Assembly: GCA_036852015.1 (NCBI GenBank)
Contig: JAANDG010000058.1
Span: forward strand, 1-64,000
Length of the DNA: 64,000 nt
Reading direction: 5' to 3'
Source of the DNA: Pelodera strongyloides
Taxonomy: Eukaryota; Nematoda; Chromadorea; Rhabditida; Rhabditidae
Shown piece after piece: positions 1-11,154 of this stretch. Positions within the stretch are counted from its first letter, which is position 1; the number at the start of each line of letters is the position of its first letter. Below the pieces are notes generated by a model, which ran no database searches, was not told the origin of the DNA, and saw nothing but the letters and a program-made list of their open reading frames with translations. The position numbers were made by a program, and so were the translations under genes.

Positions 1-5
1 TTCAG

Positions 6-2236
6 AATCAGCAACCCCTTCAAGGCCGGACAGGAGTTCGATCTCCGTGTACGAATTCTGGAAGGAAAGTACCAGGTAAATTATCATTGTTACTTTGATT
101 TCGTGTTTATTTTATGTTTTCGTGAGGTTATGACGATTAGTTTAAACTTGAACCTCATGGTTATTCTTTCAGGTGTACGCTAACCGTGCTGATATTGGCA
201 CCTTCGATCAGAGACAGTCACTTGAGGGAGTGAGTTTCTTTTCAAGTTTGGCAAACATTTAAATATCAACTGGCTAGCGGCTTCTAGCCAGCGTAAGCGG
301 ATCGAAAGGAAGCGCAACTAAGTGAGCGAAGCGAAAACTCTAACATAAGTTGAAATAATTCGGTTATCAGTATTCTAGTCGTGGCCACACAAGCGTCTCA
401 CACAATTAATCACTGAAATACAAAAACTAGTTTAGTTTATTAGGATTAAGTCCTCATTTGTAACCAATTTACGAAAAAAAAAATCACTAGATCGACCATG
501 TGTCGATCCGCGGTGATCTGACCAAACTTCGACTGTTCCACTATGGAGGACGCATTTTCACGAACCCGTACTCTGCGGTTGCCGATCTGAAGCCCGGAAA
601 GAGACTTGATATCTCTGGAATGCCCACTGGTGAGCCACTTTGTTCTTGTAAGTTTGTTGTTTAAAGCGAAATACCCACCGGTTTTTGAAACACATCGAAT
701 AGACCAGCATTCTTATGCAGCGTATGCAAATGAACATAAATTAGAATAAAACATCGAGAAATTCGAGCAAATTAGCATAAATACGTAGGAATTCAGTTGT
801 CCACGATGCGTTTCAAAAACCGGGCGGTATTTCACTTTAACTAGATATGTATTATTTGTATCGCACATCGCTCATAGGTCATAGGATCTCACAATCCCAA
901 AAAAATGACCGTGAGATGTTCGTACGACGACGACGACGCCGTCATACTACCAAGGGTACTTCGATTGAGGAAAAATCCGCTGACTAGATTGCTATCGATA
1001 GACTATGATAGACTATAGACTACTGTATTTCAACTAACTTTTCAGGCAAGCGTTTCAACGTTAACCTCTACCGCGAGAACAGAGAATTCGCTCTTCAGGC
1101 ATGTCGACAACATATTTTTTCTTTCCGTTAAAGGGTCACGCCCATTTCAACTGACCCCTATTTCTGATGATTCCATCTGATTCTCCATGTCAAATATAGT
1201 AGGATGCAATATTTTTCTAGTTTTCAAGCGCAAAATTCACACACTATTCAGCAATTTACCGTGGGCAGTCATACCCAACTATCTATCGCAGTTGGCACGC
1301 CCATTCGCGCTGATTGGCCAAAATCGCAATTGCCACGCCCAATAGAGCATATAAATTAGGAAAATATCGTACCCTACTATATTTGATATGGAGAATCAGA
1401 TGGAATCATCAAAAATAGGGGTCATTTGAAATGGGCCTGACCCTTTAATTGTTCTTCTGTCAGCAGTTCCATAAGTTGCTTTTGAATGTTTGGGGAATGT
1501 GAGGACAGACAAAGTAATATCCAACTTCGCTTTCAATAATTGGGAGATGCTCAACTCAATGTCCTCACTTTTAAGATATTCCCTAGGTAATCTGCTCAAT
1601 AATTCAACAATATATGAAATTCAGGTGTCCGTCCGCTTCAACGAAGGAGCCATCGTGCGCAATGCAATGACACAAAACGCATGGGGCAAGGAGGAGCGCG
1701 AGGGAGTGATGCCGATCAACAAGGGAGAAATGTAGGGAACTTACTTTTGTCTTTGTCTCTTCTCTCTCTCTCTCTCTCTCTATCTCTATCTATAACGCAC
1801 GTTATTTCAGTTTCGACCTGACCATCATCAACGAGGAATTCTCCTTCCAAATCTTCTTCAATGGAAAGCGTTTTGCCACTTTCGCTCACCGCGGATCCCC
1901 ATCTGATGTGAAGACCCTTGAAGTCGACGGTGAAGTTGAGGTGCGTAGAAAATTGAAATAAGCAAACAAGTTGATCAGTGGCCGAGATGTGGTTCTCCTC
2001 CACTTCTATGTGCTTGACTTACGTTATGTCCTCGTGCAGTTCGAGATCTGGAGGTCTTTCCGGCTTTAGAGATACATTATATCGCAGCCGCAGTTGTGCG
2101 CCACGAAGAGACAAGAGCGCGGCGCAGGTTTCTAGTTCTCCCTTGTTCTACCGCTCTGATCCACTGCAATGTATAGAAATATAACTAATTCACATTTTTC
2201 CAGATCCACACCATCACCATCAACAATGCTGAATAA
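6..2236 (+). CDS. Tandem-repeat galectin, 5' end outside the window (galectin 1)
   Basis: Galectins are soluble lectins with beta-sandwich carbohydrate-recognition domains (CRDs). Exons read: 6-75, 173-229, 491-629, 1046-1098, 1625-1731, 1811-1940, 2204-2236; phases join without a stop. The first exons give the end of an N-terminal CRD (FDLRVRILEGKYQ, VYANRADIGTFDQ), then a linker and a C-terminal CRD with GKRFNVNLYR, VRFNEG, VRNAM and the WGKEER tryptophan motif. In the C-terminal CRD the usual H-x-N-x-R triad reads Q-x-S-x-R, so two sugar contacts are replaced while R, N, W, E and R remain. The intron after 1098 has a GC donor (CAG|GCATGT). Exon lengths equal those of the paralog at 4980-8793. 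Bases 2-5 look like the acceptor of the first visible exon. The family call is secure; sugar specificity is not predictable. Confidence 0.9.
661..840. repeat. Palindromic MITE-like element, family 2 (intron of galectin 1)
   Basis: The ends TTAAAGCGAAATACC and its near reverse complement (GGTATTTCACTTTAA) form terminal inverted repeats that continue inward through a CCGGTTTTTGAAAC block. Relatives lie at 9862-10033 and 51565-51746. No coding capacity. Confidence 0.7.
1128..1448. repeat. Palindromic MITE-like element, family 1, copy 1
   Basis: The termini AGGGTCACGCCCATTTCAA and GAAATGGGCCTGACCCT are inverted repeats flanked by TTAA on both sides. It sits in the GC-AG intron of galectin 1. It is about 100 bp shorter than copies 2 and 3, having lost part of the second palindrome arm. 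TTAA flanks resemble piggyBac-type targets, but no transposase is present. Confidence 0.75.
1755..1792. repeat. (TC)n microsatellite in galectin 1 intron
   Basis: Pure CT/TC run just upstream of the 1811 exon acceptor. The equivalent intron of galectin 2 has a similar TC-rich run at about 8181-8212, so it probably predates the duplication. Confidence 0.85.
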
Positions 2237-2344
2237 ACACGGCAGAAACCTTTTATATCGAATAATAATCAACATATAACCAGTATCTAATAAGTTAACA
2301 GTCTTTATCTACTAATTAATTAAGTCTACCAAGTGCGTTGTATC

Positions 2345-2350
2345 AATAAA
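2345..2350 (+). terminator. Polyadenylation signal of galectin 1
   Basis: AATAAA lies 109 bases after the stop, in an AT-rich 3' UTR, with a second overlapping AATAAATG context. Confidence 0.6.
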
Positions 2351-2810
2351 TAAATGTTTTTTTTTTCAATGTTCCTCTGTCCCAGGATGAAGATGTGTAC
2401 TGCATTCAATTTGGCACGTTCTTTACTTCAGGATAACTCTGTCTGCAAAGGGATGATACGCAGGCTGTCGCCGTTTTCTAAAATACATTTGGTTCTTGGC
2501 TGGATTAGAAGCCGCAAAAACTACTGTAGAAAAAGATTGAGAGGCAGTTTTGAATTCGATGCCTGTAGAGCCTTTATTTCACGTGTTAAAGCTTGGCATA
2601 ACTAGCTTAAAAACAGTTATTCGGTTGAGGTTTGTCATCAGTTCTCTAGTGGACAACTGTGTGAGTCGAAATCACTCCTGTACTGCATTAAAATGCTTTT
2701 AGTAGAGTTGATATAGAATTTTGAAAGTGTTAAAGCCGTTCTGAAAAGACATTATTCTTATTGAAGAGAACCCAGTTCGTGTTTGAGGGAGTGTTCTCCA
2801 TGCAGAGCCA
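2351..2810. other. Intergenic, nothing recognised
   Basis: An 83-codon open stretch at 2354-2605 has no family resemblance, no supporting splice structure and a homopolymer-rich start. I regard it as chance. Confidence 0.5.
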
Positions 2811-4334
2811 CGAGACGGTGGGGGCACTTCTGCTGTGCTCAGGAACCCTGTGGAAACTTGATTGAACCAAACTCGAATAAGAATAAGAAATTCGTGACCA
2901 AATACTGACCAAATTTCATCGAAAACCGTCATCATATGGTCACCAAATGGTTATGAACGGACAGGAACCAGTCCCCAGATGGTTTTGTTTCGGTAAAAAC
3001 AATTTAGTGATGGGCCAACGACGGTTTTTCTGTGGTTTCGACAATTATTCCGTTTTTCTGTGCAGGAACCATGTGGACACTTTATTGAACCAAACTTGAA
3101 TAATAAGTAAGAGGGGGAAATTGGAACATGCAGCGTCATCACGAGCAGTCTAAAGGTTCTGAAAGAGCGGCCACTTTGATATGTCGTGGGTGTCGAACAC
3201 TAACCATAAGAATAAGAACATGCAGCCTTTCTCTTGGGTCCGTGTATTTGATTCAATGAAAAGAAAATGTTTTCTCACCTGGAACTCGTCGTCTACTCCT
3301 CGAGACCTCTGCGGAGCAAGTCTTTATTGCACCACACCTGAATAAAGGAGCGCGCTCTTGTTGCTTGAAAGTCCTCTTAAAGGGATAGGTTCATCTCAAA
3401 TCTCCTCTCTTTTTATTGTTTTTATTGATAATAGCACAAATACCATTCGCAATGAAAATTAAATCAATCATAGAACAGTACGCCTCGCAGAAGAAGCTTC
3501 CTTTATTGGAAGCTAGTTGATCGGAAGCCAAAATCTAAAATCAAAAACTAATACCGTACACAGATCGCGCGGGCTAATGGTAATTAGCCAAGAGCGAATT
3601 TAATGATACCACACCATGGAAAATAATGACCTGCCGAGTGTAGTTTAGCTTGGCTAATTGCCATTGGCCCGCGCGCTGTGTACGGTGTTAGTTTTTGCGT
3701 TTAGATTTTGGCTTCCGATCAACTAGCTTCCAATAAAGGAAGCTTCTTCTGCGAGTCGTATTGTTCTGTGACTGGTTTAATTTTCCTCGTGAATGATATT
3801 TGTGCTATTATAAATAAAAACAATAAAAAGAGAGGTGACTTGAGATGAACGTATAAAACAAAACAATAAAAAAAGAGGTGATTTGAGATGAACGTATAAA
3901 ACAAAACAATAAAAAGAGAGGTGATTTGAGATGTTCTTATTCTTATGGTTAGTGTTCGACACCCACGACATATCAAAGTGGCCGCTCTTTCAGAACCTTT
4001 AGACTGCTCGTGATGACGCTGCATGTTCCAATTTCCCCCTCTTACTTATTATTCAAGTTTGGTTCAATAAAGTGTCCACGGGGTTCCTGCACAGGAACAC
4101 GGAATAATTGCCGAAACCACAGAAAAACCGTAGTTGTCCATCACCACATTACCGAAACAAAACCGTCTGGGGACTGGTTCCTGTCCGTTCATAACCATTT
4201 GGTGACCATATGATGACGGTTTTCGATGAAATTTGGTCAGTAGATGGTCACGAATTTCTTATCCTTATTCGAGTTTGGTTCAATAAAGTTTCCACAGGGT
4301 TCCTGAGCACAGCAGAAGTGCCCCCACCGTCTCG
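2811..4334. mobile_element. Long inverted-repeat (fold-back) element, about 1.5 kb
   Basis: The two halves are reverse complements. The left end CGAGACGGTGGGGGCAC matches the right end GTGCCCCCACCGTCTCG. Matching continues through the arms (TCATATGGTCACCAAATGG, GTCGTGGGTGTCGAACAC and their complements) to a core near 3570-3685, where CGCGCGGGCTAATGG pairs with CCATTGGCCCGCGCG, leaving a loop of about 55 bp. The left arm has extra sequence at about 3222-3385. The right arm holds three tandem copies of a 50-60 bp piece with AAAAGAGAGGTGATTTGAG (about 3820-3935). The short ORFs in both arms are the same sequence read in mirror image. No transposase seen and no clear target duplication. Confidence 0.8.
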
Positions 4335-4947
4335 CATTTCGACTGCTCATGAATCGTATTCCTCATTTTTAATGTACACAATGAGTACGTAAATTTTGAT
4401 TTGAAAACCGCAGGATCATAGCCCTGATGTGTCATCCATAAAGAAGGAAAGTTTCAGACCAAAGTCCCAACAAATGTTGATCTATTCTCTGGAAAATGTT
4501 TTCGTTTACACCCGAAAGGATGAAATATATTGATGAAAGCAGGGAGAGGAGAGGAAGGATGTTGTTTTTATGTTATCAACAAAAACCAATCACTTCAGTG
4601 CAGACAACCTTGAGCGCACGGCTTGATAGCTCACAGCTAAACACATCTATTTTCATTTCGGAAACTCCCTGACAAACTTTTCAATTCCAATTTCCAAACA
4701 TTGATTGTTTATTTCAGTCAATACAATTCTCTCAAAACACACAGGCGAAACCGTTTCTCATTTATAAACGATCAGAATGGTTTATTTACAATAGAATGAA
4801 TCTGCAACCGTATATACATTTATTTTGGAAGGTGTTCGCGTATGTACTGAATTCTGTGCTAACTTTTCACCTCGTTGTATTCACATAGTTTCAAACTACT
4901 GTATATCTCAACGAATTTGATCGTTTATTTACTAAACTTCAATGTAT
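4335..4947. other. AT-rich intergenic sequence upstream of galectin 2
   Basis: No gene or repeat recognised. It presumably contains the promoter of the second galectin gene. Confidence 0.4.
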
Positions 4948-4954
4948 TTTTCAG
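4948..4954 (+). promoter_or_regulatory. Probable spliced-leader trans-splice acceptor of galectin 2
   Basis: TTTTCAG lies 25 bases upstream of the ATG at 4980 with no in-frame coding before it. In nematodes such an unpaired acceptor close to a start usually receives a spliced leader. Inferred from position and consensus only. Confidence 0.5.
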
Positions 4955-4979
4955 AATCAAACAAGGCGCGAAAAGGATA

Positions 4980-7900
4980 ATGATGCTGAAATGTAAGTAA
5001 AATTGCTGTAAGTTGTAAGTTAAACAGTAAACAGCAACTGTTTTCAGTGAATGTAAATATAAAAACTATCAAGCATGACACCTAGCAATTAACCTACATA
5101 TGTCAGTGAAACAAAGCATTAAAGGGTCAGGCCCATTTCAAATGACCCCTATTTTTGATGGTTCCATCTGATTCTTCATGTCAAATATAGTATTATATGA
5201 TATTTTCCTAATTTTCAAGCGCAAAATTCACGCAGTATTCGGCAATTTACCATGCGCAAGTCATACCCAACTATTTATCGCAGTTGTCACGCCCCTTCGC
5301 GCTAGTTGGGCAATATGCTCTAGTGGGCGTGGCAATTGCGATATTGGCCAATGAGCGCAAAGGGGCGTGCCAACTGCGATAAATAGTTGGGTATGACTGC
5401 CCACGGTAAATTGCCGAATAGTGTGTGAATTTTGCGCTTGAAAATAAGAAAAATATTGCATCCTACTATATTTGACATCGAGAACTAGATGGAATCATCA
5501 AAAATAGGGGTCATTTGAAATGGCCTGACCCTTTAAGTAAAACCTAGCTATTTTATAAGTTATAAGCGTCATGTTCCATTTTTTTTCATGAAATACAAAT
5601 TAACATTTCAGTGTTGGTTCTGGCCCTCGTGGCCCACTCCGCTTTTTCCGCTACAAAGGAAACCGCATACGGAAAATACATTGGAGAGAAGGAAAACGTG
5701 AGTAAACACTTAGAATTCCGTAGTTTTAGAATCTCCGTGCTATGCAGAAAAATAGGCATCACATCAGCGTTCAATATCAAATATAGTGAACTATGATTGT
5801 ACAATTCTTTTTGCAATGATTCCAACATTAAAAAGATAAAAGATAAAAGATAAAGATAAAGTGCCCCCCGTTTGTCAACCGAAATTCGCAAATGCTCAAG
5901 AAAATTGTTTACAGTCGCTTCCGTTTGCATCCCGTTTGACGAGCCCCTTGGAAATTGGACAAACTATCCACGCTGTGGGAACACTCACCGAGAAGCCCAA
6001 GAAGTAAGTTTAGATAATGAAATGAAAAGCATGGGTGGTGGAAAAAGTGCGTCTGCCGCTTTCGCTTGCTCTCTACAATAAGCTGCGCCACAAGGGCGAG
6101 ACTTTTGTCGCCTCATTTGCGCGGATCTGCCAGGAGTTCGCGAATAATACTGTCAGAGCGCGGAAAATTGGCAACCAAATTTCTTTATAACAGGAGCGTG
6201 CCAATGAAGGTTGACATCGATTTCCAACAGGGAGCTCTGAAAGGCAGTCCAATCCCCGCACACTTTGCCATTGGGCTGAATGAAGGTAAGGAATTTGTAA
6301 GTTTAAAAGGGTCAGCCCCCCCCCCCCCCCCCCCCCCCGTAAGGTTTAAAAGGGTCAGGCCCATAGAAATACAAATTCTAAATATGCATATTCTCAAACA
6401 GCTGAGCTGAGTAAGAACAGCGTGAGTTGCTTCATGGACAGCCGCTGTACAATTGCTTGTAATTGTATATCTGTAAGTAAACAGCCAACAAGCAACATAG
6501 TGATACAGTACCATCAATATTTGTCACGCAGAAATGGCAGACTATGACTATCAGAAGCAGTGTTCTACGAAAGTAAATTATCTTTGTAAATACGTAAAAT
6601 TTTCTTTAAGAAATGTTTCCAATTCTCTTTACAGGTTTGTTCAGCAGCGGAAAGCTCGTCTACAACACTTTCAAAGATGGAAATTTCACGCAAAAAGATC
6701 AAAAGTGAGTGAATTAGTGAGTTTACAAGTTATTTTGTTCCAGTACACACCATTGAGAAGTTTGCAAATCCCAAAATATTTCAGGCTCAGCCACGGCTTC
6801 AAGGCTGGTGAGGAGTTCGATCTTCGTATTAGACTCCTCGAGGGAAAGTTCCAGGTAAACAATCTGCAATTTTATCGAATTTATCTTTTGATTGTTTGGC
6901 GAGAAATTAGCTTTCTTGGTTTCTAGTTCATTCATGAGACTTTGACCATCATAACTGGTGGACCAATTACTATTTTAACGGATATAATGTATATTATAAA
7001 GCTAAGCTAATAGTTTTATTCAATTAATAACGCTAGTTTTCAGGTTTACGCTAACCGCAAGGACATTGGCAAATTTGATCAGAAAGAGCCAATTACTGGA
7101 GTAAGTGCTAGGTTTTTATTGTACCAATGACACACACTTTTGGTCGTAGGGTTACTCCGGTACTTTACCCGTTAATTTATAAACCATTCAATTACAAACA
7201 ACCTTTTGACTTTTATCTCGGATTCTTATTCTTATTACGGAGTTAACCGTAATAAGAAGGTTGTCGAGCCTTGGTTACCAACTTCTCTATATTTTTTCCT
7301 TTGTTAGCGCGATAGCGCTAACATAGTTTGGGTTTTACTAATACATCTTATTAGGTCGACCACATCAACATCAATGGTAACATCACTAAGCTCCGTTTGT
7401 TCCACTATGGAGGCCGTAATTTCCCAATCCCATATACCGCTGTTGCCGACCTAACTCCCGGAAAGAGACTGGACATTTCGGGAGTTCCCACTGGTAAGTT
7501 TTAATGTGGAACAATAGTTCAGGCACTCGCACGTTAGACCCTCGAGTTAGTTTTCTCAAAGTGCAGTGCCCTTTTGTGCCAGGAGCTAGACCTAGCTCCG
7601 TGAAAGCCTCGTAGCTACTCCCTCACTCATTGTAGAGAGTACTATACCGGGATCGGGTCTCCCGAAGTAAGGTCTGATGCGCGATCAGAGTGTGCAATTA
7701 GAAATACACATTAATTATTCAAGGAAAACGCTTCAACGTCAACCTCTACCGCGCAAATAAGGAATCTGCGCTTCAGGTAAGGGATTTTTTGTTCTGGTGA
7801 TAACTGGGTATACGGTATACAAGGGCATGCTCGATTCCTTGGTGGCTGGATGCTTCTTGCTCTGGCGATGATGAACCTGCGTCCCTAGCAGAAGTAGACT

Positions 7901-8793
7901 GATCACCGGTTGGTTTGAATCTGGTCAAACTGGCAAGAGCACTTGTAGCGCTTTGGCCGATTCGGTTAGTATTTATAAGCCGCGTGCACGTTTTATATTT
8001 ATATAAATTAAACAAATGAATGCATTTAGTTGTCTGTCCGCTTCAACGAAGGTGCGGTTGTGCGTAACGCCATGGAAAAGAGCGTGTGGGGCAAGGAGGA
8101 GAGAGAAGGAAAACTGCCAATCAACAAGAAGGAAGTGTAAGCATTTATGATTTGATTTACTTTAGGATCCTCCTTATATATATCTCTCTCTCTCTTTCTC
8201 TGTCTCTCTAATTCATTCCTTTCCAGCTTTGACCTGACCATCATCAACGAGAAATTCTCCTATCAAATCCTCTTCAATGGCAAACGTTTCGCCACTTTCG
8301 CTCATCGTGGCGACCCATCTGATGTGAAGAATCTTGAGGTTGACGGGGAAGTCGAGGTAGGCGCTTCAACCTTTTCCCATTTACATACTTTCTATCATAG
8401 CTACAAGGAGGCGCATTTTGGTAATACACCCGGCACCATTAGACACCAGCCTGAATCCCATGGAATTCCACTTGGGCTTGAGTCTAATTTACGCACTTGG
8501 AACTTGGAACACCCTTGTGATACAGTTAGCTCATTCAAAATCAGTTTTATCCTCTACGCGTCAAGTTATGTAAGTAACACTTGTTTCGAAATCACGCCCA
8601 TGCACCATGCCACTCGCGGCTGTTAAAGCATCCTGTATCATATGAAAATTTTTCATGCCCGTCCGAAGTTTCCGGCCCCAAATTCGCATTATACATAGGA
8701 TACGCGTATTATATGTAAATTTCCCAAACTAGGTACACTACTGCTTTCATTTATTTATTGCAGCTTCACACCGTCACAATCAACGACGCATGA
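4980..8793 (+). CDS. Tandem-repeat galectin with signal peptide (galectin 2)
   Basis: Twelve exons: 4980-4992, 5612-5697, 5915-6003, 6194-6285, 6635-6704, 6785-6854, 7044-7100, 7355-7493, 7724-7776, 8030-8136, 8227-8356, 8764-8793; 311 residues. The first two exons join to a hydrophobic leader (MMLKLLVLALVAHSAFSA), unlike typical leaderless galectins, so secretion by the classical route is inferred. The N-terminal CRD is degraded: the H-x-N-x-R site reads H-F-A-I-G, and the W-G-x-E-x-R site is NFTQKDQK. The C-terminal CRD keeps VRFNEG, VRNAM and WGKEER, but its triad is Q-x-S-x-R. Its last seven exons match galectin 1 in length and phase. Introns hold a family 1 MITE (5119-5536) and a poly-C tract. 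Family certain; first exon inferred. Confidence 0.9.
5119..5536. repeat. Palindromic MITE-like element, family 1, copy 2
   Basis: TTAA-flanked AGGGTCAGGCCCATTTC ... GGCCTGACCCT hairpin with an inner palindrome around 5300-5345 (GCTCTAGTGGGCGTGGC and relatives). It lies in intron 1 of galectin 2. Confidence 0.8.
6305..6362. repeat. 23-base poly-C tract between two MITE end fragments
   Basis: C occupies 6316-6338. On both sides are AAAAGGGTCAG pieces that match the family 1 MITE terminus, so this looks like a collapsed or rearranged element inside a galectin 2 intron. The exact C count is an assembly-sensitive homopolymer. Confidence 0.6.
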
Positions 8794-8845
8794 AGAAATA
8801 CTGGAGGGAAATAAGCAACATCCTGTAATTGTAATTAATAAGTTT

Positions 8846-8851
8846 AATAAA
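8846..8851 (+). terminator. Polyadenylation signal of galectin 2
   Basis: AATAAA 53 bases after the stop at 8793, followed by T-rich sequence. Confidence 0.65.
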
Positions 8852-9590
8852 TATTTTTATTCTTGTTTTTTTTTTGGTTGCAGTCTGCATGAACAAAAAT
8901 AAAACTTTACTACAATCCGGAATCAATAGTCCACAAAAAATTGTATGTGATGCGTGCAAATCGAAAGTTACTGGAGTAAAGGAATAAACAAGCCATATGT
9001 CCAACATATGTTTCAATCAGAAGGATTATTATAAGCCACTAAATGGACAAAATTCGAAAATGATATGCTATAGCCATAACAAAAGAAAGGCTAAAAATAG
9101 ACGTTCAGCATCACGTACAGTACCACTTTAAAAATCTGTAGGAGGAAGTTGCAAAACGTTAGCCGATTCGAAAATCACACCTACATCGAGTTTCTCTATT
9201 TGCAGTTGTTTCAGCTTTCGACTTGTTGAAATTCATTGTTTATTTTCATTCGTGTATTTGGTGCGATAAATTGCAACTCGTCACAACAATGGAAAAAGGC
9301 GCCAACAGCTGTGATGTCAAATGCGCATACATAAGGAGAAAGATATTAGGCTGACCATAACCTGGCCGTCAACCGCCTTTAAATCAAGGTAAACACTCCG
9401 TTTTCATGATTTTAAACAGTTCGGCTTAAAACTTTCGACTAGTTGAAGAATTGCCAAAGAAAAAATCCTATCATTGCTAGCAGATAGGATTAATCTGTTT
9501 CTTGCTCGGGAGTAGTAGCCGTGGAGATTATTCATTGTGACTGGCCTTTATTATCTAATTATTCCCAATCCAAGCTCCACTCCATATTAC
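8852..9590. other. Intergenic, no feature recognised
   Basis: AT-rich spacer between galectin 2 and the ShKT gene. No ORF, palindrome or RNA gene that I can support. Confidence 0.4.
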
Positions 9591-9861
9591 AGATGAACCG
9601 TGTCGTTTGCTTGCTCCTTATAAGTACCGTTCCGAGTATTTTGGCACAAACATGCCGTAGTGGTGCTAGCATCGGACCATGCCTAGCATCAACTGATCCC
9701 AATTGTGCCGCACAAAGTGGAACTTGCGTTGTCGAAGCTGCTGAGCCATCCGGGTTTATTTGCTGCCCAACATCTCAAATTATCCCCGCAACAAGTTAGT
9801 CGTTCACTTTTTATTTATAAATAAGGATTATTTCTACATTCACGTTTCATTTCCAAATAAG

Positions 9862-10033
9862 GATAAAGCGAAATGCTAGCCCCTTTGAAAAATTTGCATA
9901 TGATAAGCAAATCCTATGTATCCTATGCTAATTTTGTACGATCGTCCACGGCAATCGTACAAAATTAGCATAGGATACATAGGATTTGCTTAACATATGC
10001 AAATTTTCCAAAGGGGCTAGCGTTTCACTATAA
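9862..10033. repeat. Near-perfect palindromic element, family 2
   Basis: AAAGCGAAATGCTAGCCCC at the left and GGGGCTAGCGTTTCACT at the right are inverted. Matching continues almost to the centre, including ATCCTATGTATCCTATGC and its complement. It lies in intron 1 of the ShKT gene. Confidence 0.8.
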
Positions 10034-10255
10034 GGATAAATAAGAACTAAGTTATTTATTTATGTAAACACAGCGCAAGTGTTTGAAAAAGACTCTGTGC
10101 GCCGCAACCGAGCCACATGTGCGCTCCTCGTGGTATGTTGTTTCGCGCTGTAGTAGGAAGGGCAGAGGGTGCTGCGGGAAAAAGAATGACGGCAATTAGA
10201 CTTCCAGAAGAACTTACTAATGGAAAGAGACGATGAATTCCCAATTTTTATTTAG

Positions 10256-10260
10256 ATAAC
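10256..10260 (+). other. Target-site duplication, left copy (ATAAC)
   Basis: ATAAC immediately precedes the 5' LTR and recurs at 15612-15616 immediately after the 3' LTR. These five bases are also the first five of ShKT exon 2, because the acceptor AG is at 10254-10255. Confidence 0.9.
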
Positions 10261-10590
10261 TGTTAGGTATTACGGTATATACCTAAGATTAATTATTGTG
10301 TGTAGTTTGCTCACTATCATTGTGTTTCAGTTATCACTTACAGTTGCTCATTGATCTTTAGTCTTTGGAAGATCAATGTTTCACTCTCTAGTAATAGTAA
10401 TTGCCCGTTGGCATGATTGTGTGTTTCTGCACGTAGCCACTAGTATATAAGGGCTACTGCCTACGACTCATTGCTCATTATATCAACTCTACCACTGCCT
10501 TCTGTATTGCTAATAAACACTGTTACTATTCTCGTCTACTCTTGTCGCTCAGTATCTGTTTGTACAGACGAATATCTGTGAAACATAACA
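10261..10590 (+). repeat. 5' LTR
   Basis: 330 bp, TGTTAG...CATAACA. Contains a TATA-like TATATAA at 10444-10450 and AATAAA at 10512-10517, the expected promoter and polyadenylation signals of an LTR. Matches 15282-15611 with very few differences (for example TGTGTGTAG versus TGTATGTAG). Confidence 0.95.
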
Positions 10591-10960
10591 CTGGCGTTCA
10601 GGAATTCTTTCTTCTTCTAACTGTTGATTGTGCAGAGGTGCTTTAGGCACACACGTACATCAGCAGTCGTCGTGTTCGGTCGTGTGAAGTGGATCCGCAT
10701 AGTGTTTTGATCTTCTACCCCCGGTGAGCAGGCTACGCCGCTAAACCCGGTAGATCAAAACGCTTCTTGCTGTTGTTCGGCTAGAGGTGCTATAGGCACA
10801 CAAAGCCAACAACAGTTGTTACCTTTGGGTATCTGTAACCCACTGGTGAGGTTTTCATTGTGAAACCAACACCCAGTCTTACAGTATATTCAAACGGTGA
10901 CATCGTACGTTCACAGACGGAACGGAGTTATCGCCAATTTTTTTTACTGACGTCGACAAC

Positions 10961-11137
10961 ATGGCTCAGGAAAACAATCAGGAGGCCACGCTCAAGGCTA
11001 TCCTGGCTTCGCTGAAGCAACTTCAAGAGAGTCAGGCGATGACTGTAGAAAGACTGCTGCGTCTGGAAGAGAGGAAGGAAGAAGAAAAACTCAAGGAAAT
11101 GTCACTTTCGAAAGAACGCGTGAAAGTGAACCATTGA
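10961..11137 (+). CDS. Retrotransposon N-terminal gag leader ORF (58 codons)
   Basis: ATG at 10961 opens a charged, helix-prone, probably coiled-coil peptide (LKAILASLKQLQ, RLLRLEERKEEEK). It stops at 11135-11137, while the main polyprotein frame, -1 relative to it, is already open from 10951 but has no ATG until 11155. The leader is therefore either joined to gag by a -1 frameshift or separated from it by a small indel. I see no canonical slippery heptamer in the correct phase, so a mutation is at least as likely. Confidence 0.6.
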   Translation: MAQENNQEATLKAILASLKQLQESQAMTVERLLRLEERKEEEKLKEMSLSKERVKVNH

Positions 11138-11154
11138 CGTCGGAAGCGAGGGGA

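Noticed and set aside
2354..2605. 83-codon ORF after galectin 1
   Set aside because: Starts in a T homopolymer next to the polyadenylation signal. No motif, no splice context.
3719..4213. Short ORFs of up to 101 codons in the fold-back element
   Set aside because: They overlap on both strands and mirror the opposite arm, as expected from an inverted repeat. Composition is low-complexity.
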